A DNA stretch of 64,000 nt, from positions 1-64,000 of the forward strand of contig SLQW01000032.1 in NCBI GenBank assembly GCA_007131295.1, given 5' to 3'. This document shows, one piece after another, positions 25,988-35,454 of this stretch. Within the stretch, counting starts at the first letter, position 1. The number at the start of each line of letters is the position of its first letter. The stretch comes from Pseudomonadales bacterium (lineage in GTDB: Bacteria; Pseudomonadota; Gammaproteobacteria; Pseudomonadales; Azotimanducaceae). A model generated the notes under the pieces. That model was not told where the DNA came from. It saw nothing but the letters and a program-made list of their open reading frames with translations, and did no database searches. A program made the position numbers and the translations under genes.

Positions 25988-26232
25988 TTGCCATGCACGC
26001 CGCGGGCGCGCTGGCGGTCCGAATCGGAATGTTGCAAGCAGTACTGTCCGGGACAGAGCGCCCCTTTGGGCCGCGCGTTTCAATGTCGACGCGGCCCTCT
26101 TCTTTGTAGCGCCGCCGCAGCGGCCTGTACATGGTCATTTCGGAATAAGCTCGTTGCGTTGTCTGGCCCCTTGGCATATCAGAGAGCTGCCGCGGCCTGC
26201 AGCAATGCGGAGCCGGGTTTGCCGTTCGTCAG

Positions 26233-28425
26233 GTGGCGTCGGTGAGCTTGCGTCTGCTCGCTCCGGAGGGTCGCGGCCGCGCCCGCATTTTCGTCCGCGC
26301 CCCGCGCCACCTTGAGGATCTGCTGGCCGCGGAACTCGCGGAGCTCGGGGCCAGCGCCGTCCGGGTGCGCACCGGCGGCGCCCAGCTCGATGCGGATCTG
26401 GCCCTGGCCTACCGGATCTGCCACCGCTCGCGGCTCGCAAGCAGGGTGCTCTGGCCGCTAGCAGCCTTTCCCGCCCGCACCGCCGATGAGCTGCACGCAG
26501 GAGTCGCCGCCCTGCCCTGGCCCGAGCTCGTGGTCCCAGGGGCTACCCTGGCGGTAGGGTTCGACGGCAGCAGCCGGCAACTCCGCCACAGCGGCTACGC
26601 CCGCCAGCGGGTCAAGGATGCAGTGGTGGATGTGCTGCGGGCGGCCTGGGGTGCGCGCCCCGACGTCGATCCGGCCCACGCCGACCTGCGCCTGCAAGGG
26701 GTCTTGCACCGGGACAGGGTCACGCTCTACCTGGACCTCGCCGGTGAGGCACTGCATCGACGCGGCTGGCGTCACGAGGGTGGCGAGGCGCCCCTGAAGG
26801 AGAACCTCGCCGCGGGTCTGCTGCTGCGCGGCGGCTGGCGGGCCGGTAGCACGGGCTGGCTGGTTGACCCCGTCTGCGGATCCGGCACCCTGCTGGTTGA
26901 AGGTGCGCTGATTGCTGCCGACGTGCCTCCCGGCGCCCTGCGCCGCCGTTTCGGTTTCGAGTACTGGCGCGGCCACGATGCGGCTCGCTGGGCCGCGGTC
27001 GCCGATGAGGTGACCGCACGAGGGGCGACCAAAGTGCAGCTGTTCGGCCGCGACCAGGACCCGCAACAGATCGAGCGAACCCGTACGCACCTGACAGCCT
27101 GCGGCGCCGGGAGCCGCTTCGAACTCGAGCTGGATCTCGCCGTCGGCCACCTCGCGGATCTCGACGCCATACCTGGGCCAGTCGGACTCATCGTTGCCAA
27201 CCCGCCCTATGGCCACCGCCTCGCCCGCGCAGGCGCGCTCACTGAACTCGGAAGCGCCCTCGCCCGCTGCGCGCCGGAGGCTCCGCTCGCTTTGCTGCTC
27301 GCCGCAGCAGCGGAGCAGGACGATGACGCGCTGCGGGAACTCGGCTTGCCGCGCCTCACGCGCCATGCCTGCAAGAACGGCCCTCTGGACGCCTGGATGC
27401 TCACCGGCCACGTGGAGTCGCGCAGCGAGAGCAGCCATGCCGCGCTACCGGCAGAGGCGCTCGACCACGCAGCCATGTTCGCCAACCGCATCCGCAAGAA
27501 CACCAAGCGTTTGGCTCGCTTCGCCCGCCGCGTCGACACCAACGCCTACCGTCTCTACGACCGCGACCTGCCGGAGTACGCACTGGTAGTGGATCGCTAT
27601 GGCGATGCGCTGTGCGTGCAGGAGCTGGCGCCGCCGGCCACCGTCGACCCGGTATTGGCCGAACGTCGTCGCGAAGCCGCACTGACCCTGCTGCCTGAGG
27701 CGGCCGGCGTCGATCCAGCGCAAGTCCACTTCCGGGTCCGTCGACGGCAGACGCCCGCGACCCAGTATGGCCGTCAGCAACCGGCAGGCAGCCTGCCGCG
27801 TCGCAGCATAGTGCGCGAAGCCGGCGCCCGGTTTGGCGTCAACCTGAGCGACTACCTGGATACCGGTCTTTATCTCGACTCGCGTGGCGTGCGCCGGAAG
27901 ATCGCCGCCTTCGTGCGGGAGCGACCGGGGACCCGCTTCCTGAACCTTTACGCCTACACGGGCACGGCGACCGTGCAGGCGGCACTGGCTGGAGCAGCCG
28001 CCAGTGTCAGCGTAGACCTGTCGCGAACCTATCTGGACTGGGCCGGGGACAACTTCGCCCGCAACGGCCTCGATGACCGCGTCCATCGCCGCGTGCGTGC
28101 CGACGTTCTGGAGTGGCTCACCGGTCCCGGCAGGGACGAAGGAGCCTTCGACCTGATCCTGCTCGATCCGCCGACGTTTTCCAATTCGGCCCGCACCCGA
28201 AGCGACCTCGACCTGCAGCGCGACCATGCGCATCTGCTCGACGCAAGCGTCGCGCTGCTTGCGGACGAGGGCCGGCTTCTGTTCGTAAATCACGCCCGCA
28301 GATTCCGGCTCGACTGGACGCCGCCTGCCACGGTAACGGTCGAGGACATCACCCATGCCACGCTCGACGAAGACTGCGCTCGCGGCCGCCCCGCGCACCG
28401 CTGCTGGCAGATCAGCCGCGTCTGA
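26233..28425 (+). CDS. rlmL: Bifunctional 23S rRNA methyltransferase RlmKL
   Basis: This is a 730-residue fusion. The RlmL part has a THUMP domain (about 50-160), SAM motif DPVCGSGT (212-219) and catalytic NPPY (323-326), and makes m2G2445. The RlmK part (about 440-730) has FLNLYAYTGTATV and LILLDPPTFSNS and makes m7G2069. Start is GTG 26233; a GTG nine bases further in is equally possible. It is divergent from rmf, and the 3' end overlaps ddl by 14 bp. Confidence 0.95.
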   Translation: MASVSLRLLAPEGRGRARIFVRAPRHLEDLLAAELAELGASAVRVRTGGAQLDADLALAYRICHRSRLASRVLWPLAAFPARTADELHAGVAALPWPELVVPGATLAVGFDGSSRQLRHSGYARQRVKDAVVDVLRAAWGARPDVDPAHADLRLQGVLHRDRVTLYLDLAGEALHRRGWRHEGGEAPLKENLAAGLLLRGGWRAGSTGWLVDPVCGSGTLLVEGALIAADVPPGALRRRFGFEYWRGHDAARWAAVADEVTARGATKVQLFGRDQDPQQIERTRTHLTACGAGSRFELELDLAVGHLADLDAIPGPVGLIVANPPYGHRLARAGALTELGSALARCAPEAPLALLLAAAAEQDDDALRELGLPRLTRHACKNGPLDAWMLTGHVESRSESSHAALPAEALDHAAMFANRIRKNTKRLARFARRVDTNAYRLYDRDLPEYALVVDRYGDALCVQELAPPATVDPVLAERRREAALTLLPEAAGVDPAQVHFRVRRRQTPATQYGRQQPAGSLPRRSIVREAGARFGVNLSDYLDTGLYLDSRGVRRKIAAFVRERPGTRFLNLYAYTGTATVQAALAGAAASVSVDLSRTYLDWAGDNFARNGLDDRVHRRVRADVLEWLTGPGRDEGAFDLILLDPPTFSNSARTRSDLDLQRDHAHLLDASVALLADEGRLLFVNHARRFRLDWTPPATVTVEDITHATLDEDCARGRPAHRCWQISRV

Positions 28426-29449
28426 GTTGCGCTGCACCGGGATGTGCCCGGCGCGTACCATCGGCGACCTTGGAGGGATCGAGTCTGAGATCTGGACCAC
28501 GCCGCAGTGCATTACGGACCAGGAGTTCGGCCAGGGCAGGAAAGTCGTAGCCGAGATGTCTGGCACCGTCCGGATACAGGCTCGTCGGAGTCATGCCTGG
28601 CAGATTGTTGACTTCGAGCAGAACGAAGCGATCGCGTCCCAGCACGAAGTCCGCCCGGGAGAGATCCCGACAACCGAGCCAGGCATGGGCGGTAAGCGCC
28701 ACCTGCTGCAGTTCAGCAGCCTGCGCCGCCGGCAAACTGGCAGGCACAATGTGATCGCTGTGGCCAGGGGTATAGCGGTGTTCATAGTCGTACCAGGTTC
28801 CCTCGGGCGTGAGGATCTCGATCACCGGATGGGGCACCCGCTCCACCTGGCCGTCCGGAGCCACGATGTCGAGCACGCCAACGGTGATCTCCCGGCCCTG
28901 TACCCGTTCCTCCACGAGCACCACGTCGTCTAGTTCCAGCGCCCGTTCCAGCGCGCCTGCAAGCTGCTGAATGTCGTCTATGAGCGTCACGCCGAGCGCG
29001 GATCCCTGCCGGGCCGGCTTCACCACTACACTCACGCCGAGCGCCGCATGGATTCGCTGTAAGGCTTCGGCGAAATCATCTTCGGCACGCACCACGACAT
29101 CGGCCGCCAGCGGCAGGCCGGCGGCACGAAATATCTGCTTCGCTACCAGTTTGTCCATGGCGCATGCGCTCGCCCGTACGCCACTGCCCACGTACGGATA
29201 GCCGAGCATCTCGAGCAGGCCCTGCACGGTGCCGTCTTCGCCCGGTGGTCCATGCAGCGCCGGGAAGACGACATCCGGTCGAAAAGCCGCAAGCGCCTCG
29301 ACCAGTCCCGCGTCGAGCTCGATGCACTCGAGTGCCGCAACACGTGGCGCGAGTGCCTTGGCGACCCCCGCAGCGGACACCCGGCTCACCGCAGCCTCGG
29401 CAGCAGGTCCGCCCTGGAGCACGGCGACGCGGGCGTTCGTCTCAGACAT
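28412..29449 (-). CDS. ddl: D-alanine--D-alanine ligase
   Basis: This 345-residue ATP-grasp enzyme has ARVAVLQGGPAAEAAVS at the N-terminus, FPALHGPPGEDGTVQG, VVKPARQGSALGV, EERVQGREITVG, DLSRADFVL and LEVNNLPGMTPTSLYP. It makes the D-Ala-D-Ala dipeptide for peptidoglycan. The signature loop GGPAAE replaces the common GG(X)SAE. RBS GGAGTCAGC supports the ATG at 29449. It is not in the mur/fts cluster here, so it may be a free-standing copy. The last 14 bp overlap rlmKL. Confidence 0.94.
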   Translation of the reverse strand: MSETNARVAVLQGGPAAEAAVSRVSAAGVAKALAPRVAALECIELDAGLVEALAAFRPDVVFPALHGPPGEDGTVQGLLEMLGYPYVGSGVRASACAMDKLVAKQIFRAAGLPLAADVVVRAEDDFAEALQRIHAALGVSVVVKPARQGSALGVTLIDDIQQLAGALERALELDDVVLVEERVQGREITVGVLDIVAPDGQVERVPHPVIEILTPEGTWYDYEHRYTPGHSDHIVPASLPAAQAAELQQVALTAHAWLGCRDLSRADFVLGRDRFVLLEVNNLPGMTPTSLYPDGARHLGYDFPALAELLVRNALRRGPDLRLDPSKVADGTRRAHPGAAQLRRG

Positions 29450-29530
29450 GCTGACTCCGAAGCTGGAAACGACTGCGGGCATTCTAGCCCGAAACACGCA
29501 CCCCCCGGCCCGTAGTCCCGGGCGCCACCG

Positions 29531-29929
29531 TCACGCCAGAGCGACGCGCACCGGTTCGTCTATCACCGCGGGCAGCTCCGCCTGGGCAACGAGTGCGCGC
29601 GCGGCCGCGACTATGGCATCTGCCTCCTCGCGCGCGGCGCCGTGCAGCGTACGCACCCCTTGCTGGCGCACCTCGCTGAAGGGGCTGACCTGGTGACGGC
29701 TGGTCACCCCAACCTCCAGACCATTGCGCCGGGACCAGGTCACGAACCGCTCGCGGAAGAGGAGCTGGAACATCTGCACTACCTCGTCGCCATCAAGCCA
29801 CACGAACAGGCTGAGGTCGTCGCGCTCTGCACAGGCAAAACTGCGCCGGTAGAGCGGCTCGTCCATCCCTTGGCTTTCGGCACTCGCACTGCGTGCCGAG
29901 CGGATCTCATAGAACGCGTAACGTCCCAT
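29531..29929 (-). CDS. Hypothetical protein
   Basis: This is about 132 residues from the ATG at 29929 (MGRYAFYEIRSARSASAESQ...). It includes DLSLFVWLDGDEVVQMFQLLF and RTLHGAAREEADAIVAAARAL. No signal peptide or membrane segment is seen. The compact beta-then-helix pattern and normal codon bias support a real cytoplasmic protein, but I do not recognise the family. The frame also opens upstream to 30001, so the start is uncertain. It is divergent from the Bat operon. Confidence 0.55.
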   Translation of the reverse strand: MGRYAFYEIRSARSASAESQGMDEPLYRRSFACAERDDLSLFVWLDGDEVVQMFQLLFRERFVTWSRRNGLEVGVTSRHQVSPFSEVRQQGVRTLHGAAREEADAIVAAARALVAQAELPAVIDEPVRVALA

Positions 29930-30099
29930 CTCCGGCCCCGTTACCGCCACGCTCGCCACTGTCCGCGCGCTTCCATTGCGGGAACCGTCACGGTCGCCCA
30001 CGGTCCCATTGCCCAGACGGCACCCATGCGGTATGCATCCCGACGCCCTACACTACGCCGCTGCAACGGGCTTTACAGCATGTGCGAGGAGAACCACGC

Positions 30100-31062
30100 A
30101 TGGGGCATCATGCCACCGTCCACAGCCTGCAGGACTGGCTGAACAGCCGGATCATCGGCCAGGAGCGCCTGGTCCGGCGCCTGCTGATGGCACTGTTGTG
30201 CGACGGTCACCTGCTGGTCGAGGGTGCTCCCGGTCTCGCCAAAACGCGGGCGGTTAAGGACTTGGCCGCCGGCGTCGAAGGCGACTTCCACCGCATCCAG
30301 TTCACACCCGATCTGCTGCCCTCCGACGTCACCGGCACGGAGGTCTTTCACCCCGAAACCCGCACTTTCGCTTTCCAGCAGGGACCTGTATTCCACAACC
30401 TGCTGCTGGCCGACGAGATCAATCGAGCCCCGGCGAAGGTGCAGTCTGCCCTGCTGGAGGCCATGGCAGAGCATCAGGTCAGCGTCGGTCGCCAGACGTT
30501 TGCACTGCCGGATCTGTTCCTCGTGATGGCGACCCAGAATCCCATCGAGCAGGAGGGCACCTACCCGTTGCCAGAGGCACAGCTCGACCGCTTCCTGCTG
30601 CACGTGCGGGTGGACTACCCTGACGTAGTCGCGGAACAGCGCATCCTGCGCCTGGTTCGGGGCGAGGATCGCGGTGAGGTGGCGACGAAGCCTCCCGTCG
30701 AGCTGCGTCAGGCTGACCTGTTCGCCGCCCGCAGGGAAGTGCTCGGTGTGCATATGGCCGATCCAGTAGAGACGTACCTGGTGCAACTGGTCATGGCAAC
30801 CCGCCAGCCGGAACGGTGGGGCGAGGATCTCGCGCGCTGGATCGAGTTCGGGGCGTCGCCTCGAGCCACCCTCGCCCTCGATCGCTGCGCCCGGGCCGGT
30901 GCCTGGCTAGACGGCCGGGATTTCGTCACCCCCGACGACGTCCGCGAGGTCTTCCACGATGCACTCCGGCACCGTGTGATCCTGAGCTTCGAGGCGGAAG
31001 CCGCCGGCGTCGACGCCGATGCCTTGCTCAGCGCACTCGTCGACCGTGTTCCCGTGGCCTGA
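30100..31062 (+). CDS. MoxR-family AAA ATPase
   Basis: This 320-residue AAA+ ATPase has Walker A EGAPGLAKTR (about 41-50), Walker B LLLADEINRAPAKVQSALLEAMAEH, sensor VMATQNPIEQEGTYPLPEAQLDRF, and the C-terminal lid. MoxR proteins act as chaperones that work with VWA-domain proteins, which are encoded downstream. AGGAG precedes the ATG at 30100; the longer frame from 29893 lacks family similarity. It is first gene of the six-gene Bat-type operon. Confidence 0.95.
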   Translation: MGHHATVHSLQDWLNSRIIGQERLVRRLLMALLCDGHLLVEGAPGLAKTRAVKDLAAGVEGDFHRIQFTPDLLPSDVTGTEVFHPETRTFAFQQGPVFHNLLLADEINRAPAKVQSALLEAMAEHQVSVGRQTFALPDLFLVMATQNPIEQEGTYPLPEAQLDRFLLHVRVDYPDVVAEQRILRLVRGEDRGEVATKPPVELRQADLFAARREVLGVHMADPVETYLVQLVMATRQPERWGEDLARWIEFGASPRATLALDRCARAGAWLDGRDFVTPDDVREVFHDALRHRVILSFEAEAAGVDADALLSALVDRVPVA

Positions 31063-31071
31063 TTCGTGTCT

Positions 31072-32061
31072 ATGGCTATCGCGTCAAGAACCGGAAACGC
31101 AACCGAAGCGGAAGCGGGTCTGCGTGGCGCAATCCCGACTCTGCACGAGCTCATCGCCCTGCGCAGTGGCGCCCGCCACCTCGAGTGGTTGCTGCATCAG
31201 CGCGTGCGCACCGCCGGTGCCGGTTCTCGCCAATCGCGCTTCCGCGGCCGCGGCATCGACTTTGCCGAGGTCCGGGTGTACGAGCCGGGCGATGACGTCC
31301 GGCACATCGACTGGCGGGTCACCGCACGTACCGGTCAACCTCACACCAAACTGTTTCAGGAGGAGCGGGAACGGCCGATCCTCGTGCTCGCCGACCTTGG
31401 CCCGAGTAGCTTTTTCGGCACCCGCCGGCGCATGAAGTCGGTGGCGATCAGCGAGCTCGCTGCTCTTCTGTTGTGGCGCGCCTATGATCACGGCGATCGC
31501 GTCGGCGCCCTCGTCCGCGACGTCGATGACCATCAGGCATTCAGACCAAGGCACTCCCGCACCACCCTCCTGCGCATCCTGCGGCAACTCGAGCTGGCCT
31601 GCTCCGATCTGGCCCGGAGCCTCTCTGCGGACATCCCGTCCAGGCCTGAACGTCAGCCTGGATTCAGCCTCGGCGATGCCCTCGAACAGGCGCGACGGGT
31701 GGCCAGGCCAGGCAGTCGCGTGCTGGTGCTGAGTGACTTTGCCGACCGGGACGTCCTGAAGGAGGATGGTGTCGTGGCCCGCAACCTGCTTCAGCTCGGA
31801 CGCCACTGTGACCTCGAGGTCCTGCACGTGACCGACCCGTTCGAACGCGAACTGCCTCCTGCGGCGCTTTATCCGGTCAGCGATGGCCGCGAGCGGCGTC
31901 TGCTCGACACGTTCCCCGCGACCAGCCGGGCTGCCTGGCAGCAGAGGCATCAGGCACGAACGGAGCAGATCATCGCCATGGTCCGTCGCGCCCGGGGGCG
32001 ATTCGGCAGCTTCGGCACCGAGGACGATCTCGTGGCCCGACTCGGAAACTGGCTGCGATGA
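31072..32061 (+). CDS. DUF58 domain protein
   Basis: This is about 329 residues with the DUF58 core: GRGIDFAEVRVYEPGDDVRHIDWRVTARTG (split), EERERPILVLADLGPS, and a von Willebrand-like C-terminal region (RVLVLSDFADRD). DUF58 proteins are the standard partners of MoxR ATPases. Start could be GTG 31066 or ATG 31072. It lies 9 bp after moxR. The next gene overlaps its stop by 4 bp, so translation is coupled. Confidence 0.9.
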   Translation: MAIASRTGNATEAEAGLRGAIPTLHELIALRSGARHLEWLLHQRVRTAGAGSRQSRFRGRGIDFAEVRVYEPGDDVRHIDWRVTARTGQPHTKLFQEERERPILVLADLGPSSFFGTRRRMKSVAISELAALLLWRAYDHGDRVGALVRDVDDHQAFRPRHSRTTLLRILRQLELACSDLARSLSADIPSRPERQPGFSLGDALEQARRVARPGSRVLVLSDFADRDVLKEDGVVARNLLQLGRHCDLEVLHVTDPFERELPPAALYPVSDGRERRLLDTFPATSRAAWQQRHQARTEQIIAMVRRARGRFGSFGTEDDLVARLGNWLR

Positions 32062-32684
32062 TGGTTCCGCGCCGCGACCCCTGGCAGCCATGGATCAGCG
32101 ACATGCTGCCGCCGGGTTCGCTGGATTTGCTCAATACTCTGCGGGATATTCATGAACCCACGGCACCAGGATTCTGGCCACCTGCACCCGGCTGGTGGCT
32201 GCTGGCTGTGCTGCTGCTCGCTCTTGGCGCCTGGCTGGGGCTTTCGGCCGCCTCCCGCCGACGCCGACGTGCTCCGATCCGCCAGGCGGAGGCCGAACTC
32301 AGCGAGTGGCAGCGCCGCGCGGCCAGAACACAAGACGCACGCGCCGCAGCGGATACACTCGCGGAACTGCTGAAACGGGCAGCCCTGTGCCGCTACCCGC
32401 GCACGACCGTAGCCGGATTGAGCGGTGACGCGTGGCTCAGGTTCCTCGATCGCACCGGCAACACCACCGAGTTCAGTAATGGTGCCGGCCGCGTGCTTGG
32501 TGACGAACGTTATGCACGGGCACCGAAGCTGCAGCCGGAGCCGCTGGCGCAGATTGTTCGGGCTTGGCTCCAGCGCCACCTGGACGGGACGCCCGACGCC
32601 TTCGCGAACGCAGACGCAAACGCAGACGCAGATGCAGATGCAGATGCAGATACTGTTGCGGACACCGTTGTGGAGGGCCGCTGA
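32058..32684 (+). CDS. DUF4381 membrane protein of the Bat operon
   Basis: This 208-residue protein has LLNTLRDIHEPTAPGFWPPAPGWW before one membrane helix (about 46-63), then a basic segment and cytoplasmic helices, matching DUF4381 proteins that sit between DUF58 and BatA genes. The C-terminus is odd: a run of Asn/Asp-Ala from tandem six-base repeats (32605-32651) followed by TVADTVVEGR. The function is unknown, presumably a membrane part of the MoxR-VWA machine. Confidence 0.85.
   Translation: MMVPRRDPWQPWISDMLPPGSLDLLNTLRDIHEPTAPGFWPPAPGWWLLAVLLLALGAWLGLSAASRRRRRAPIRQAEAELSEWQRRAARTQDARAAADTLAELLKRAALCRYPRTTVAGLSGDAWLRFLDRTGNTTEFSNGAGRVLGDERYARAPKLQPEPLAQIVRAWLQRHLDGTPDAFANADANADADADADADTVADTVVEGR
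32605..32651. repeat. Hexanucleotide Asp-Ala-coding repeat in the DUF4381 gene
   Basis: About eight units of GCAGAC, GCAAAC or GCAGAT run in frame and give ANADANADADADADAD near the C-terminus. The unit type is the same as in the S9 peptidase about 9.6 kb away. Confidence 0.92.
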
Positions 32685-33691
32685 TGCCTGAGTTCGCATG
32701 GCCATGGCTGCTGCTGCTCCTGCCCCTGCCGTGGCTGCTCAGGCGTCTGTTGAAGCCGGCGCCGCGCCAGGAAGCGGCGCTGCGCGTACCCGACCTTGCA
32801 CCCTACGCCGACCTCGGCCCGAGGCGTGGCGGCCGCGATGCTTCACGCCACATCCGCCTGGGCCTGCTTTGGGTAATGTGGATCGCCCTGTTGCTGGCGG
32901 CCGCACGACCGGAACTCATGGGCGACCCGGTCGACGTCCCAGTATCAGGCCGTGATCTCATGCTGGCCGTGGACCTCTCGGGCTCGATGAACCGGGAAGA
33001 CATGGAACTCAACGGCCGCCCGGCGAGCCGCCTGGAAATCTTGAAGGTGGTATTCGACGATTTCGTTCAGCGTCGCGCAGGCGACCGTGTCGGACTCATT
33101 CTGTTCGGCACGAACGCCTACCTAAAGGCACCCCTGACCTTCGACCTGCACACGGTGAATCGACTGATGCAAGAGACCCCGCTCGGCATCGCCGGTGGGC
33201 GTACCGCCATCGGCGACGGCATCGGTCTGGCGGTCAAGCACCTGCGCGACCGCCCCGCAGAGAACCGGGTTCTCGTTCTGATGACCGATGGCGCCAACAA
33301 TTCCGGTGAGCTCGAGCCCCTGAAAGCCGCGGAACTGGCCGTGCATGCCGGCGTGCGCATCCACACCATCGGCTTCGGCTCAGATCAGCAACTGCGGCAG
33401 GTCCCCTACGGAGGCACATTTGGCTCGCGCATGGTCGATGCTTCCTGGGACATGGATGAGGAAACCATGATCGAGGTCGCCAGGATGACGGGCGGCCAAT
33501 ACTTCCGCGCCCGTCGCAGCGAGGAGCTGCTGGATATCTACCGCGGGTTGAACGCGTTGGAACCGGTGCCCGGACCGGACGAGGTTCTGCGCCCTGTCGA
33601 GGCCCTGTTCTACTGGCCCCTCGGCGTCGCCGTGCTGGCGAGCCTTCTGCTCGTCCTGCTGCAGGCTGGCCGCGGCCTCTGGAGATTCTGA
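32684..33691 (+). CDS. batA: VWA-domain membrane protein (BatA-like)
   Basis: This 335-residue protein has N-terminal membrane segments at about 5-22 and 57-74, a von Willebrand A domain with complete MIDAS motif DLSGSM (Asp97, Ser99, Ser101) and TDGANNSG, and a C-terminal transmembrane helix. The VWA domain lies outside the cytoplasm in the Bat model. Start ATG overlaps the previous stop by one base (TGATG), with GGAGG upstream. A long alternative frame start inside the repeat-coding region is rejected. Confidence 0.92.
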   Translation: MPEFAWPWLLLLLPLPWLLRRLLKPAPRQEAALRVPDLAPYADLGPRRGGRDASRHIRLGLLWVMWIALLLAAARPELMGDPVDVPVSGRDLMLAVDLSGSMNREDMELNGRPASRLEILKVVFDDFVQRRAGDRVGLILFGTNAYLKAPLTFDLHTVNRLMQETPLGIAGGRTAIGDGIGLAVKHLRDRPAENRVLVLMTDGANNSGELEPLKAAELAVHAGVRIHTIGFGSDQQLRQVPYGGTFGSRMVDASWDMDEETMIEVARMTGGQYFRARRSEELLDIYRGLNALEPVPGPDEVLRPVEALFYWPLGVAVLASLLLVLLQAGRGLWRF

Positions 33692-35454
33692 TGCTGGAGG
33701 CACTCACCAACTTCCACTTCCTGCGACCAGGCATGCTGTGGGCGCTATTGCCCCTTGCACTGGCCGCATTGCTGCTGCTGCGCCGACGCCTGGCCCATGG
33801 CGCCTGGCGACGCGCAGTGGACCCGGAACTGGCCCCGTGGATCGTCGAGTCGAGCTGGAGCCGCACCGGGCGCGGGCTGCTGGCTGGCGCCATGCTCGCG
33901 TGGCTGATCGCGGTCCTGGCGCTTGCCGGACCGAGCTGGGAACAGCGCCCGCAGCCGGTGAGTCGAGGCGGTGACGCCATAGTGATCGTGCTGGACATGA
34001 CACTGTCGATGTATGCCGCCGACCTCGCGCCGTCGCGCATCGCCCGGGCCCGCCTGAAAATCGCGGACATCCTCGATGAGCGCCGTGACGGTCAGACGGG
34101 GATGGTCGTCTACGCTGGCGACAGCCACGTGGTGGTACCGCTGACGGACGACGCTCGTACCATCACAAACCTGTTAGGTTCGCTGGAACCACGGATCATG
34201 CCTCAGTTCGGGAACCGGCCTGATCGGGCGATCGAACAGGCGAATCGCCTGTTCGTGGATGCCGCGATGCCGCGCGGGCGCATCATCTTGCTCACTGATG
34301 GCATACGGGAACCCGAACGGCTGCTCGCCAGCGTCGATGACCGCTATCCCGTGTCCGTCCTCGGCATCGGCACCGAGGCCGGGGCTCCGATTCCCCTCGA
34401 ACCCCTGAACCGCGAAGGCTACCTGCGCGCTGAGGGTAACGTCGTGGTCGCGCACCTCGATGAGGACGTCCTGCGCGGCTTTGCTCGCGCAGCCGGTGGC
34501 AGCTACGCCCGCTTTGCGCCCGACGGCAGCGATCTCGAGTCCCTGTTGCCGAACTCTGCCGATGGACGTGGAGCCGGAACCAACCCGCAGCGGGAACTGC
34601 AGATGTGGATCGACGCCGGACCCTGGCTGGTGCTGCTGTTGATCCCGATGGCGCTGTTCGCATTTCGCCGTGGCGTGCTGGCTGCGCCAGTGTTCGCTTT
34701 GATACTGCTGCCTCCCGACGCCGAGGCGTTTTCCTGGCGTGACCTCTTTCAGCGTCCCGACCAGCAGGCGCACGCCGCGTTGCGCGCAGGCCAGCCGGAA
34801 CGCGCCGTCGAACGTTTCGAGGATCCTGCCTGGCGCGCGACCGCGCTCTATCGCAGTGAGCACTACGATCAGGCGGCGCGCGAGTTCCGCGGAGAAGACG
34901 CGCTCAGCCATTACAATCGTGGCACTGCACTAGCCCGTGCGGAGCGCTTCGAGGAAGCCCTGGAGCAACTCGAGCAAGCCGTTGAGCTTGACCCGGACTT
35001 CGAGGATGCCCGCCACAATCGGGACCTGGTGGAGCGCATCCTGGAGCAGGATCGGCCGGACGCCGCCAACGAACAGGCCAGTCAGCGCGACAATCCGAGC
35101 TGGGACGACGACGACGAGGGGTCTGCCGTGTCGCGGCGGGGTGACAACGGGGATCCACAGCAGAGTCAGCGCGACCCGCGCCCCGGCGAGGACGGCGCGC
35201 AGCGCGAGGGCGAGCAGACCGAAGACCCGGAGTCCCAGAGCGGCCGCGACAACGAGCCGGACCCGAGCATGCAGGCGGAGTCGGAGCGAGACGCCTTCGT
35301 CGACGAGCGCGAGCGGGAACAGGCACTGGAACAGTGGCTACGCCGTGTCGCCGACGACCCCGGCGCGCTGCTGCAGCGCAAGTTCCGGTACGAGGCTGAT
35401 CGCCGCCGCCGCGAGGGTAGCTTCGATCCCAACGAGGCCGGGCAGCCATGGTGA
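33691..35454 (+). CDS. VWA-TPR membrane protein (BatB/BatC fusion)
   Basis: This is a 587-residue protein with two N-terminal membrane segments, a VWA domain (about 95-270; MIDAS-like DMTLSM, Asp102/Thr104/Ser106), two closely placed membrane helices near 305-345, TPR helices (about 350-450: DALSHYNRGTALARAERFEEA), and a long acidic, Gln/Asp/Arg-rich disordered tail. It combines the roles of BatB and BatC. The start overlaps the previous stop by one base. The stop is embedded in a 15-bp inverted repeat that leads into batD. Confidence 0.92.
   Translation: MLEALTNFHFLRPGMLWALLPLALAALLLLRRRLAHGAWRRAVDPELAPWIVESSWSRTGRGLLAGAMLAWLIAVLALAGPSWEQRPQPVSRGGDAIVIVLDMTLSMYAADLAPSRIARARLKIADILDERRDGQTGMVVYAGDSHVVVPLTDDARTITNLLGSLEPRIMPQFGNRPDRAIEQANRLFVDAAMPRGRIILLTDGIREPERLLASVDDRYPVSVLGIGTEAGAPIPLEPLNREGYLRAEGNVVVAHLDEDVLRGFARAAGGSYARFAPDGSDLESLLPNSADGRGAGTNPQRELQMWIDAGPWLVLLLIPMALFAFRRGVLAAPVFALILLPPDAEAFSWRDLFQRPDQQAHAALRAGQPERAVERFEDPAWRATALYRSEHYDQAAREFRGEDALSHYNRGTALARAERFEEALEQLEQAVELDPDFEDARHNRDLVERILEQDRPDAANEQASQRDNPSWDDDDEGSAVSRRGDNGDPQQSQRDPRPGEDGAQREGEQTEDPESQSGRDNEPDPSMQAESERDAFVDEREREQALEQWLRRVADDPGALLQRKFRYEADRRRREGSFDPNEAGQPW

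Noticed and set aside
25962-26177. 71-codon minus-strand frame upstream of rmf
   Set aside because: Covers the rmf promoter and leader hairpin; no family resemblance and no good RBS.
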